A stretch of 8,016 nt of DNA from CAMBDR01 sp046597185 (GTDB taxonomy: Bacteria > Pseudomonadota > Gammaproteobacteria > Burkholderiales > Burkholderiaceae_D). The first letter of the stretch is position 1. Each line of letters starts with the position of its first letter. Below are positions 1 to 5,106 of this stretch, piece by piece. A model generated the notes under the pieces. The model searched no databases and was not told where the DNA came from. It worked only from the letters and a program-made list of their open reading frames with translations. The position numbers and the translations under genes were made by a program. The DNA lies in assembly GCA_046597185.1 (NCBI GenBank), contig JBKJLF010000457.1, forward strand, positions 1-8,016. The letters are read 5' to 3'.

Positions 1-587
1 ATGCTGTCAGAATTCACGATCAAGCAGTGATCCAATTCAGCTTTGGCCATTTCGCCGCCCGTACCGCCCGCCAAACCGATGGTGATGGCACCTTTCTTTT
101 GGGCCTCTCTAAAGGCGCGCAGTAAATTATCAGAATTGCCGCTGGTCGAAACACCGATCAAGGCATCATTTTTCTTGACCAAATTGGCGACCTGGCGCGC
201 GTACACATGGGCGTAGCCCACGTCATTGGCAATCGCGCTCATCACGGTTTTATCGCAGCTTAAATCGTAAGCGGGCAAAGCTGGGCGACCCGTGGTGACC
301 GGGTGCAAAAACTCGACCGCAATATGGGACGCGTCGCAACTGGAACCGCCATTGCCCATGGTGAACAGTTGCCCTCCCTTCTTGTACATATTCGCGATGC
401 TATTGGAACAATCCACCAGTGCCTGGCTGTGGTTGGCAAAAAAGTCGCTCACCACGCTTTGATGTTGCGCCATTTTCTGCTGCACCGAGTTCATTAAATC
501 CCGGTTCATGCTGGCGGGGTCGGCCTTGGTCTGGTGCAAAAAGGGGTACAGTGCCTTTAAGCTGGCATCATTTTCGCGGCTGGTCAT
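1..587 (-). CDS. SIS-domain protein, GmhA-like (phosphoheptose isomerase family), 3' end outside the window
   Basis: I translated 195 codons from the ATG at 585-587 with no stop before the window edge, so the C-terminus is missing. The protein carries the sugar-isomerase (SIS) fold as in GmhA, which converts sedoheptulose 7-phosphate to D-glycero-manno-heptose 7-phosphate in the cytoplasm. Visible signatures are GNGGSSCDASH (residues 78-88) and STSGNS (147-152). By alignment from memory, His88 and Glu92 match the metal-binding His61 and catalytic Glu65 of E. coli GmhA. The N-terminus is about 25 residues longer than in E. coli, and the catalytic C-terminal histidine would lie off the window. 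The ATG overlaps the hypC stop by one base (TGATG), with AGAAGG about 9 bases upstream inside hypC. Its position in a hyp operon suggests a hydrogenase-linked role rather than LPS heptose synthesis; that is inference. Family assignment is firm, substrate is not. Confidence 0.88.
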   Translation of the reverse strand, partial: MTSRENDASLKALYPFLHQTKADPASMNRDLMNSVQQKMAQHQSVVSDFFANHSQALVDCSNSIANMYKKGGQLFTMGNGGSSCDASHIAVEFLHPVTTGRPALPAYDLSCDKTVMSAIANDVGYAHVYARQVANLVKKNDALIGVSTSGNSDNLLRAFREAQKKGAITIGLAGGTGGEMAKAELDHCLIVNSDS

Positions 588-865
588 CAGACCGCACCTT
601 CTTGCATCGCTGCAAGTTCGCTTTGCATTTCACCCAGTTCGCTTAATATCGCGAGGGTGGCCTGGGCTTCGGCTTCATTGATCACGCTCATCGCAAAGCC
701 GACATGCACCAGCACCCACTCGCCAATATAGCAGCTCAGGTCTTTGCCTTCTTCAGCAACACAGCTTAAATTGACGGCGCGTTGAATACCGCCCACATCG
801 ACCATGCCGGTTTGTAATTCCACATCGGTGATGCCGATGATTTTTCCAGGTATGCCTAAACACAT
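587..865 (-). CDS. hypC: HypC, [NiFe]-hydrogenase maturation chaperone
   Basis: This 92-residue cytoplasmic protein belongs to the HypC/HupF family. Members bind the immature hydrogenase large subunit and, with HypD, hold the iron atom while CN and CO ligands are attached. The N-terminus MCLGIPGKI is the family signature; Cys2, exposed after removal of Met1, is the essential iron/HypD contact. The OB-fold core, with VDVGGIQRAVNLS and GEWVLVHVGFAMSVI, is intact. Length is at the upper end of the family's usual 75-95 residues, because of a slightly long, Glu/Ala/Met-rich helical tail (about 66-90). Start choice is supported by AGAGG at 872-876 (minus strand), seven bases from the ATG. The gene overlaps hypF by 10 bp and the SIS gene by 1 bp, so translation is probably coupled on both sides. 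No key residue is missing. Confidence 0.97.
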   Translation of the reverse strand: MCLGIPGKIIGITDVELQTGMVDVGGIQRAVNLSCVAEEGKDLSCYIGEWVLVHVGFAMSVINEAEAQATLAILSELGEMQSELAAMQEGAV

Positions 866-3381
866 AGTTTGCCTCTTATGGGTGATATGGTTGATGGGTG
901 ATATGGTTGATGGTTGATGGTTGATGGTGTGACGGGTGGATCAGGAGCTATCAGCTTGGCTGCACAAATCACAGCCTGCCCCAGTGCAATACCGCCATCA
1001 TTGGCGGGTACCAGGGCGTGGGTAAAACATTTGAGTTGACGTTGTTGTAGCGCTTGTTCCAGGCCTTGCAGCAAAATTGCATTTTGCATGCAACCGCCGG
1101 ACAATACCACGCAATCAAATTCATGGCGTTGTGCCAAGCGGTCTACTACCTGCATCACGCCGTCAATTAAAGCGGCATGAAAACGGGTGGCGATGATGGA
1201 TTTGGCTACGCCATGTAACAGGTCGTGCAATAACTCGGGCCAGATGCTGGCCGGGTTCAGGTTGATCAAGCCGTTGGCGCTGTCGGACGGGTATTCCACC
1301 TTCATTGGATAGGGCGGGTAAGCAGGCGCGGTGGCCCGACCAAGCGTGGCCCGTTCCAAAATCGCATCTTGATCGACCAGCATTTCCAGCTCAATAGCCG
1401 CTTGCCCTTCAAATTGTACTTGTCCGGCACTCAAACCCAAGGCCCCGGCAACGGCATCAAACAAGCGCCCTACCGAGCTGGCCAGTGGGCAGTTGAGTTG
1501 ATCGGCCAGCATCGCTTGCAAGGTGGCGACCGGTTTGGTGCGCAACCATTGGGCCAGTTCGGTATCGCCATAGTCGGCTAAAAATTCACCCCAGCTCATG
1601 CTGTTGAGAATCTGCGCCACCGTGTTGCGCCAGGGTTGCTTCACCGCTTGTGCGCCACCGGGCATGGCCACGGGCGTCAAGCGCGCCACGCGTTGGGCGC
1701 TGCGGTAATCGGCCAGCAAAAATTCGCCACCCCAGAGCGTGTTATCGGCCCCATAGCCCAAACCGTCGAAGGCAATGCCCAGCACGGGTTTATGCGCCAG
1801 CGGGAACTGGTTTTCCGCCATGGCACTGGCAATATGGGCGTGGTGATGTTGGATTTCAAAGCGCTTGAGATCATGTGTGATGGCATCGACCTTGGCCAGC
1901 TTGCTGGAGAGATATTCGGGATGCTGATCCAGCGCCAAATAACGCGGGGTGAACTCAAATAAGGCTTGATACAGGGCCAGATTTTTTTCGTAATCTTCCA
2001 TCGTGCTGATATCTTCCAGGTCGCCCTGGTGTTGCGATAATATCGCTGCCCCTTGCTTGATCAGGCAAAAGGTGGACTTTAGTTCGGCACCATAAGCCAG
2101 AATCTGATCGGCGGATTCAAAACCCGGTGGTAGCGCAATTGAGCGTGGCGCATAGCCGCGTGCGCGCCGTAGCAGGCGTGCTCGGCCTGAGACGCATATG
2201 ACCACCGAATCATCGATCCGGTTGGCAATATCGCGATTGTGGTAGACGATTAAATCGGCAATCTCGGCCAGCTTGTCGATGGCTTCCTGGTTGTCGATAA
2301 TTTGCGGCTCGCCCGATAAATTGCCACTGGTCATGACCAATGGTTTGCCAAATTGTTGACAAATCAGTTGATGTAGCGGGGTGTAAGGCAGCATCCAGCC
2401 CAGTAAGCGGCTACCCGGTGCAATCGCGCCCGACAGCGGCACCACATCCGGCCCGGGCGCGGTGGGGGGACTGAATTTTGTGCCCAGTAAAACGATGGGC
2501 GCTGCGGGGCTGCACAGGGTTGCTTGTTCCAGCGCAGAGAGCGTGCAGTATTGCTGGATGACCTCCATTTTGTCCGACATCAGCGCAAACGGTTTGGCAT
2601 AACGGTGTTTGCGTTGGCGTAATAATTCCACGCTGGCGTGGTTTCTCGCATCGCAGCATAAATGAAAGCCACCCAAACCTTTGAGCGCAACGATTTGGCC
2701 ATCGGCCAAGGCCTGGGTAATTTGCTGCAATTGCTGCCCTGCCTGCGCGCTACTGCCCTGGGTGAGTGGCGTAGTGGCGCGATCCCCCGCAACATGGATG
2801 ATTAATTGGGGGCCGCATTGGTGGCAGGCAATGGGTTGCGCATGGAAGCGCCGATCCAGTGGGTTGCCATATTCTTCCCGGCACGCATCGCACAGCGCAA
2901 AGGCTTGCATGGTGGTGTTGGGCCGATCATAGGGAATGCCCTGAATAATCGATAAACGTGGCCCACAGTGGGTGCAATTGGTAAACGGGTACAGGGTGCG
3001 GCGTTGCCTGGGGTCTTGAATTTCGTCGCGACAGGCGGGGCAGAGGCTGGCATCGGCGGCGACTTCGGTGCGCCCCTGATAGTGACCGGGGTGGCTGGAT
3101 TGGCCGATGCGAAAATCCGGGTAGTCCCAAGCTGCGTCCACCACCACGGCCTGAATCGAATCAATTTTCGCCAAAGGCGGCGCTTCTTTGGGCAGGCGCT
3201 GTAAAAACTGCCGGATCGCAGTTTGTCCGCCTACGAGTCGAATCAAGACGCCGTCGGTATCGTTGGATACTTCACCCAATAAGCCGCATTCGGTGGCCAA
3301 GCGAAATACGGTCGGGCGAAACCCGACCCCTTGCACCGTGCCCTTGACGCGAATTTCTTGATTTTCCCGAGCGATTGGCAT
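856..3381 (-). CDS. hypF: HypF, carbamoyltransferase for hydrogenase cyanide-ligand synthesis
   Basis: HypF uses carbamoyl phosphate and ATP to make carbamoyl-AMP and carbamoylates the C-terminal cysteine of HypE, the first step to the CN ligands of the [NiFe] centre. All domains are visible in order: acylphosphatase-like (about 1-95, VKGTVQGVGFRP at 12-23); two zinc-finger units with CxxC pairs at Cys114/117, 136/139, 164/167 and 186/189; YrdC-like nucleotide-binding domain (about 205-400, KGLGGFH at 234-240); and a Kae1/TobZ-like domain (about 425-805) with HHHAH at 512-516, FDGLGYG at 538-544, SGGCMQN at 761-767 and NDGG at 794-797. At 841 residues it is longer than the usual 750-780; part of the excess is a tail after about 810 encoded by tandem repeats. 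The ATG at 3379-3381 has AAGGA six bases upstream. It is the first visible gene of the operon hypF-hypC-SIS. No catalytic motif is missing. Confidence 0.97.
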   Translation of the reverse strand: MPIARENQEIRVKGTVQGVGFRPTVFRLATECGLLGEVSNDTDGVLIRLVGGQTAIRQFLQRLPKEAPPLAKIDSIQAVVVDAAWDYPDFRIGQSSHPGHYQGRTEVAADASLCPACRDEIQDPRQRRTLYPFTNCTHCGPRLSIIQGIPYDRPNTTMQAFALCDACREEYGNPLDRRFHAQPIACHQCGPQLIIHVAGDRATTPLTQGSSAQAGQQLQQITQALADGQIVALKGLGGFHLCCDARNHASVELLRQRKHRYAKPFALMSDKMEVIQQYCTLSALEQATLCSPAAPIVLLGTKFSPPTAPGPDVVPLSGAIAPGSRLLGWMLPYTPLHQLICQQFGKPLVMTSGNLSGEPQIIDNQEAIDKLAEIADLIVYHNRDIANRIDDSVVICVSGRARLLRRARGYAPRSIALPPGFESADQILAYGAELKSTFCLIKQGAAILSQHQGDLEDISTMEDYEKNLALYQALFEFTPRYLALDQHPEYLSSKLAKVDAITHDLKRFEIQHHHAHIASAMAENQFPLAHKPVLGIAFDGLGYGADNTLWGGEFLLADYRSAQRVARLTPVAMPGGAQAVKQPWRNTVAQILNSMSWGEFLADYGDTELAQWLRTKPVATLQAMLADQLNCPLASSVGRLFDAVAGALGLSAGQVQFEGQAAIELEMLVDQDAILERATLGRATAPAYPPYPMKVEYPSDSANGLINLNPASIWPELLHDLLHGVAKSIIATRFHAALIDGVMQVVDRLAQRHEFDCVVLSGGCMQNAILLQGLEQALQQRQLKCFTHALVPANDGGIALGQAVICAAKLIAPDPPVTPSTINHQPYHPSTISPIRGKLCV
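872..876 (-). promoter_or_regulatory. Ribosome binding site of hypC
   Basis: AGAGG on the minus strand ends six bases before the hypC ATG at 863-865. It lies inside the last codons of hypF, so ribosomes finishing hypF pass over it. It supports this start and translational coupling. Confidence 0.7.
878..927. repeat. Short tandem repeats encoding the HypF C-terminal tail
   Basis: On the plus strand the 16-mer ATGGGTGATATGGTTG occurs twice back to back (878-893 and 894-909), followed by ATGGTTG twice (910-916 and 917-923) and a partial ATGG. On the minus strand this encodes most of the tail of HypF, roughly residues 819-835, beyond the conserved Kae1-like domain. Unit lengths of 7 and 16 are both 1 modulo 3, so gain or loss of one unit changes the reading frame of the last HypF codons and their relation to hypC. 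Confidence 0.9.
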
Positions 3382-3417
3382 AATCGTCCTTATTCAATGA
3401 AGGCTGGGGGCAGGCGC

Positions 3418-3450
3418 ATTATCAGGGCTTCCTTGGCTGGTCATTGTCAA
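3418..3450 (-). promoter_or_regulatory. Possible hypF promoter (weak: spacer too long)
   Basis: On the minus strand a perfect -35 hexamer TTGACA (3445-3450) is followed by GATAAT (3418-3423), a 5/6 match to the -10 consensus. The spacer is 21 bases against the usual 16-18, so a plain sigma-70 promoter would be poor and might need an activator. The -10 lies 36 bases from the hypF start codon. No sigma-54 GG-N10-GC element was recognised in the leader. This is a candidate only. Confidence 0.25.
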
Positions 3451-3466
3451 AAAAACGTACCCAATC

Positions 3467-3501
3467 AAATCGAACAAATCGAACAAATCGAACAAATCGA
3501 A
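3467..3501. repeat. Tandem repeat, 9-bp unit AAATCGAAC, 3.9 copies
   Basis: Three exact copies begin at 3467, 3476 and 3485, with an eight-base fourth copy at 3494-3501. A degenerate piece (CAATC) precedes the array at 3462-3466. It is non-coding and sits 86-120 bases upstream of the hypF start codon, just upstream of a TTGACA element read on the same strand as hypF. The array is near helical-turn periodicity, so copy number could alter spacing of regulatory sites; that is inference. Confidence 0.9.
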
Positions 3502-3683
3502 GATGGCGCTTTGAATCGGGACACATGTTGTTATTTGAAAATATTTCCTTGTGTAATTATTTGGGCAATATATTCAATCAAGCGTGGAAGATCATCCCTC
3601 ATATTTGAACTGTGTGCAAGTGTTTATTGCGGACGATGGGTAACAGCGGTTGTATTTTTGTGACAAAGGCTTAAGGAGGGTGC

Positions 3684-3722
3684 GTGGGCAAATTGAGTGT
3701 TATTCACATTGTGAATATGTGA
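3684..3722 (+). CDS. Possible 12-codon leader-type ORF with a strong ribosome binding site
   Basis: A GTG at 3684 opens a 12-residue frame (MGKLSVIHIVNM) closed by TGA at 3720-3722. The sequence AAGGAGG at 3673-3679 is a full Shine-Dalgarno match four bases before the GTG, which is unusually good for an otherwise non-coding region. The frame spans the 17-bp palindrome and ends upstream of the candidate small RNA. There is no recognised peptide family, and such a motif can occur by chance. Confidence 0.15.
   Translation: MGKLSVIHIVNM
3701..3717. promoter_or_regulatory. Perfect palindrome TATTCAC-ATT-GTGAATA, candidate operator
   Basis: Two 7-bp arms (3701-3707 and 3711-3717) are exact inverted complements around ATT. 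No T-tract follows on either strand, so it is not an intrinsic terminator; a dimeric regulator site is more likely. Its centre lies about 65 bases upstream of the inferred start of the candidate small RNA and about 330 bases upstream of hypF. It is not the CRP (TGTGA-N6-TCACA) or FNR (TTGAT-N4-ATCAA) pattern. The regulator is unknown. Confidence 0.45.
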
Positions 3723-3737
3723 TAGTTGAATTAAAAA

Positions 3738-3767
3738 TTGGACGAATGTTGCGTGGGTGGGCATAAT
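3738..3767 (+). promoter_or_regulatory. Possible promoter for the candidate small RNA
   Basis: TTGGAC (3738-3743) and CATAAT (3762-3767) are separated by 18 bases. The -10 matches consensus at five of six positions; the -35 keeps the TTG core only. Transcription would start near 3774. A strong terminator about 60 bases downstream, with no gene between, makes the pairing more plausible than either hexamer alone. Confidence 0.35.
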
Positions 3768-3773
3768 GCTGCC

Positions 3774-3839
3774 TGTCTCCTCTATTCTCCCTTTCGGGAA
3801 ATAGATTTCAAGCCCACCCAACGCGGTGGGCTTTTTTTT
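3774..3839 (+). ncRNA. Candidate small RNA of about 65 nt (two hairpins, intrinsic terminator)
   Basis: Between a promoter-like element and a textbook terminator lies no ORF of note. The inferred transcript begins with a pyrimidine-rich, potentially anti-Shine-Dalgarno stretch (TGTCTCCTCT, 3774-3783). It then folds a hairpin at about 3782-3804: CTATTCTCCC pairs with GGGAAATAG around TTTC, with one bulged C. It ends in the terminator hairpin and U-run. A short C/U-rich unpaired segment, one internal hairpin and a rho-independent end is a common layout of trans-acting, often Hfq-bound sRNAs. I do not recognise a named family. The alternative is termination of a longer plus-strand transcript entering from the hypF leader region. 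The 5' end is inferred and could be off by several bases. Confidence 0.4.
3810..3839 (+). terminator. Rho-independent terminator
   Basis: A perfect 9-bp stem AAGCCCACC (3810-3818) and GGTGGGCTT (3825-3833) closes a six-base loop and runs into eight consecutive T (3832-3839). On the opposite strand the hairpin is followed by GAAATC, so it works only for plus-strand transcription. No recognisable gene ends just upstream, hence the small-RNA proposal. Confidence 0.85.
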
Positions 3840-3840
3840 G

Positions 3841-3858
3841 CCCATCGCGCACGATGGG
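3841..3858. other. Second hairpin directly after the terminator
   Basis: CCCATCG (3841-3847) and CGATGGG (3852-3858) form a perfect 7-bp inverted repeat with loop CGCA, starting two bases after the terminator T-run. It lacks an adjacent T-run (only five T, from 3865), so it is probably not a second intrinsic terminator. It could be an RNA-stabilising stem or a back-up stop. Confidence 0.4.
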
Positions 3859-3904
3859 ACGAGATTTTTCTGCATTGAAATAACATCTGCCGCGTTTTTT
3901 CATC

Positions 3905-3910
3905 TATATT
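3905..3910 (+). promoter_or_regulatory. Possible -10 element for the DUF4126 gene
   Basis: TATATT is a 5/6 match to the -10 consensus, 37 bases before the ATG, which would give a leader of about 30 nt. I found no good -35 at 16-18 bases; TTGAAA at 3875-3880 is too far (24 bases). Low confidence. Confidence 0.25.
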
Positions 3911-3946
3911 AACACTTGGGCGTCATTGAATAGGGAAGGGTGCGTG

Positions 3947-4510
3947 ATGGAAACGCTATTGGGGTTGGTAATTGGTATCGGTTTGGCGGCGGCGTGCGGT
4001 TTTCGGGTCTTTGTGCCCTTGCTTGGCACCAGTATTGCCGCCATGAGCGGCCATTTACATTTGGCGCCAGGGTTTGAATGGTTTGCCACCTGGCCCACGC
4101 TGGTGGCGCTTTCAGTTGCCACGCTGCTGGAAGTAGTCGCTTATTTTATTCCCTGGTTTGATCATTTGATGGATAGTATTGCCGCGCCCGCTGCCGTGGT
4201 GGCGGGCACCATTCTGACGGCTTCCATGGTGGGGGATGTATCGCCCTTCCTGCGCTGGTCATTGGCGCTGATTGCCGGTGGCGCGGTGGCGGGCACAACG
4301 CAGGTGGGCACGATGGCCTTGCGTGGCGCATCCACCGCGTTCACCGGGGGAGTCGGCAATCCGGTGGTGTCGCTTGGCGAATTGCTGGGTTCAGTGGTGA
4401 TGACGCTGCTGGCCTTGTTTTTCTCGGTATTGGGCTTGATTGTGGCGCTGTTGATCTGCCTGTTTGCCGTAAAATTGCTGTTGAAAAAGCGGATGCCCGC
4501 ACGGCAGTGA
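3947..4510 (+). CDS. DUF4126 family integral membrane protein
   Basis: The 187-residue protein is strongly hydrophobic and matches the DUF4126 family in length and motif order. Visible are a first membrane segment (about 3-30) with the conserved CGFR (17-20), a second (about 50-70) followed by FDHLMDSIAAPAAVVAG (71-87), hydrophobic segments at about 80-95 and 102-118, the Gly-rich stretch GGAVAGTTQVG (111-121), GNPVVSLGE (137-145), and a long C-terminal segment (about 146-178) ending in a basic tail KKRMPARQ. It sits in the inner membrane; the biochemical function is unknown. I chose ATG 3947 because GGGAAGGG lies about six bases upstream; a TTG at 3926 in the same frame is less likely. The HAD-like gene follows in the same direction after 56 bp, so co-transcription is possible. 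Upstream it is divergent from the hyp operon, and no functional link is evident. Confidence 0.85.
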   Translation: METLLGLVIGIGLAAACGFRVFVPLLGTSIAAMSGHLHLAPGFEWFATWPTLVALSVATLLEVVAYFIPWFDHLMDSIAAPAAVVAGTILTASMVGDVSPFLRWSLALIAGGAVAGTTQVGTMALRGASTAFTGGVGNPVVSLGELLGSVVMTLLALFFSVLGLIVALLICLFAVKLLLKKRMPARQ

Positions 4511-4523
4511 TACCCTTGCTGCA

Positions 4524-4541
4524 TCCTTAGGACTTACGCAA
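4524..4541. repeat. Possible solo insertion-sequence end or MITE remnant
   Basis: The stretch around GGACTTACGCAAAAC, in the short gap between the DUF4126 and HAD genes, resembles from memory the terminal inverted repeats of some IS5-like elements. No matching reverse-complement end (a TGCGTAAGTCC-like sequence) or transposase is present nearby, so at most it is a relic or a chance match. It abuts the palindrome CCTTAGG. Confidence 0.2.
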
Positions 4542-4566
4542 AACCGTGAAATACGAGGTTGACCTA

Positions 4567-5001
4567 ATGAAGAAATTATTGTTCCTGGATTTTGATGGCG
4601 TCCTACACAGTAAAACCGACCGCAAATTTGCCCGGCTGGGCTTGCTGGAACAATATCTGGCCAGCATGCCGCTGCTGGATGTTGTGATCAGTTCCACCGT
4701 GCGTGAACACTATTCATTTGAGCGTTTGCAAACGCTGTTTAGCCCTGCGGTGCGGCATCAGGTGGTCGGTGTGACGCCGGTTTTGAGTGGCTGGTTCGAT
4801 GTCGCTGGCCGCCAGCGGGAGGTGGAAGCTTATCTGCAAGCAAACGGCTTGAGTGCCGATAACGCCAGTTGGGTCGCGCTGGATGATGTCAAACATTATT
4901 TTGAGGACGGTTGCAGCAATCTGATTCTGGTTGACGGGCATCGTGGCTTCAGGGATGAGGATGGGCAGGCCTTATTGGCGTGGTATGGTCAAACTGCGTA
5001 A
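4567..5001 (+). CDS. Small HAD-fold protein, HAD_SAK-like (RNA-repair-associated HAD family)
   Basis: This 144-residue cytoplasmic protein shows the haloacid-dehalogenase core. Motif I is LFLDFDGVLH with nucleophile Asp8 and acid/base Asp10; motif II is VISSTVRE (39-46) with a Ser/Thr phosphate contact; RQREVEAYL (82-90) is the conserved helix that follows; motif IV is VALDD (103-107) with metal-binding Asp106/Asp107. This order, the short length and the absence of a large cap match the HAD domain linked to 'Swiss Army Knife' RNA-repair proteins (HAD_SAK_2 in Pfam). Such proteins may act as phosphatases on nucleic-acid ends, but the substrate here is unknown and no ligase or kinase partner is fused or adjacent. 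I prefer ATG 4567 (GAGG at 4554-4557, and MKKLLFLDFDG is a standard N-terminus); GTG 4546 would add seven residues. It lies 56 bp after the DUF4126 gene and converges on the ATPase-TPR gene. Confidence 0.8.
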   Translation: MKKLLFLDFDGVLHSKTDRKFARLGLLEQYLASMPLLDVVISSTVREHYSFERLQTLFSPAVRHQVVGVTPVLSGWFDVAGRQREVEAYLQANGLSADNASWVALDDVKHYFEDGCSNLILVDGHRGFRDEDGQALLAWYGQTA

Positions 5002-5019
5002 AAGCAAGGAAAAGCGATT

Positions 5020-5069
5020 TTGATGGAAGTCGGAAGGCCTGATATTGCAGCGCCGTGCGACTTCAACAA
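5020..5069. other. Imperfect inverted repeat between convergent genes
   Basis: GAAGTCG (5026-5032) and CGACTTC (5058-5064) are exact complements. Pairing extends imperfectly to about 12 bases per arm (TTGATGGAAGTCG with CGACTTCAACAA) around a loop of about 25 bases. It sits in the 105-bp gap between the ends of the HAD gene and the ATPase-TPR gene. It might slow or stop transcription from both sides, but there is no T-run, so it is not a standard intrinsic terminator. Confidence 0.25.
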
Positions 5070-5106
5070 ATGAACATGGTAGCGTTGTGTTTGACTTCGA
5101 TAAGCC

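Larger units (their letters stand above)
3382..3946. other. Intergenic region between hypF and the DUF4126 gene
   Basis: This 565-bp stretch separates the divergent hypF and DUF4126 genes. It is more AT-rich than its flanks, notably at about 3530-3610 and 3700-3745. I see no convincing protein gene. The open frames here are short, lack family resemblance, and the one at 3624-3875 (minus) runs across a terminator hairpin. Contents listed separately are a 9-bp tandem repeat, a 17-bp palindrome, a candidate small RNA with promoter and terminator, a second hairpin, and weak promoter-like elements for both flanking genes. Confidence 0.8.

Noticed and set aside
878..927. Possible CRISPR or origin iterons (short repeats)
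   Set aside because: Units are adjacent without spacers and lie inside the hypF coding tail, so they are a simple tandem repeat.
1369..3204. Plus- and minus-strand frames of 70-120 codons inside hypF
   Set aside because: hypF is continuous with all family motifs intact; the others lack ribosome sites and protein-like motifs.
3701..3717. Palindrome as a CRP or FNR site
   Set aside because: The half-sites are in the opposite order to CRP (TGTGA-N6-TCACA) and do not match FNR TTGAT-N4-ATCAA.
3841..3858. Second hairpin as a bidirectional terminator
   Set aside because: On the minus strand it is followed by an A-run, and on the plus strand only by a short, distant T-run.
3624..3875. 83-codon minus-strand frame in the hypF-DUF4126 gap
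   Set aside because: It reads through the terminator hairpin and the palindrome, has no family resemblance, and its composition fits non-coding DNA.
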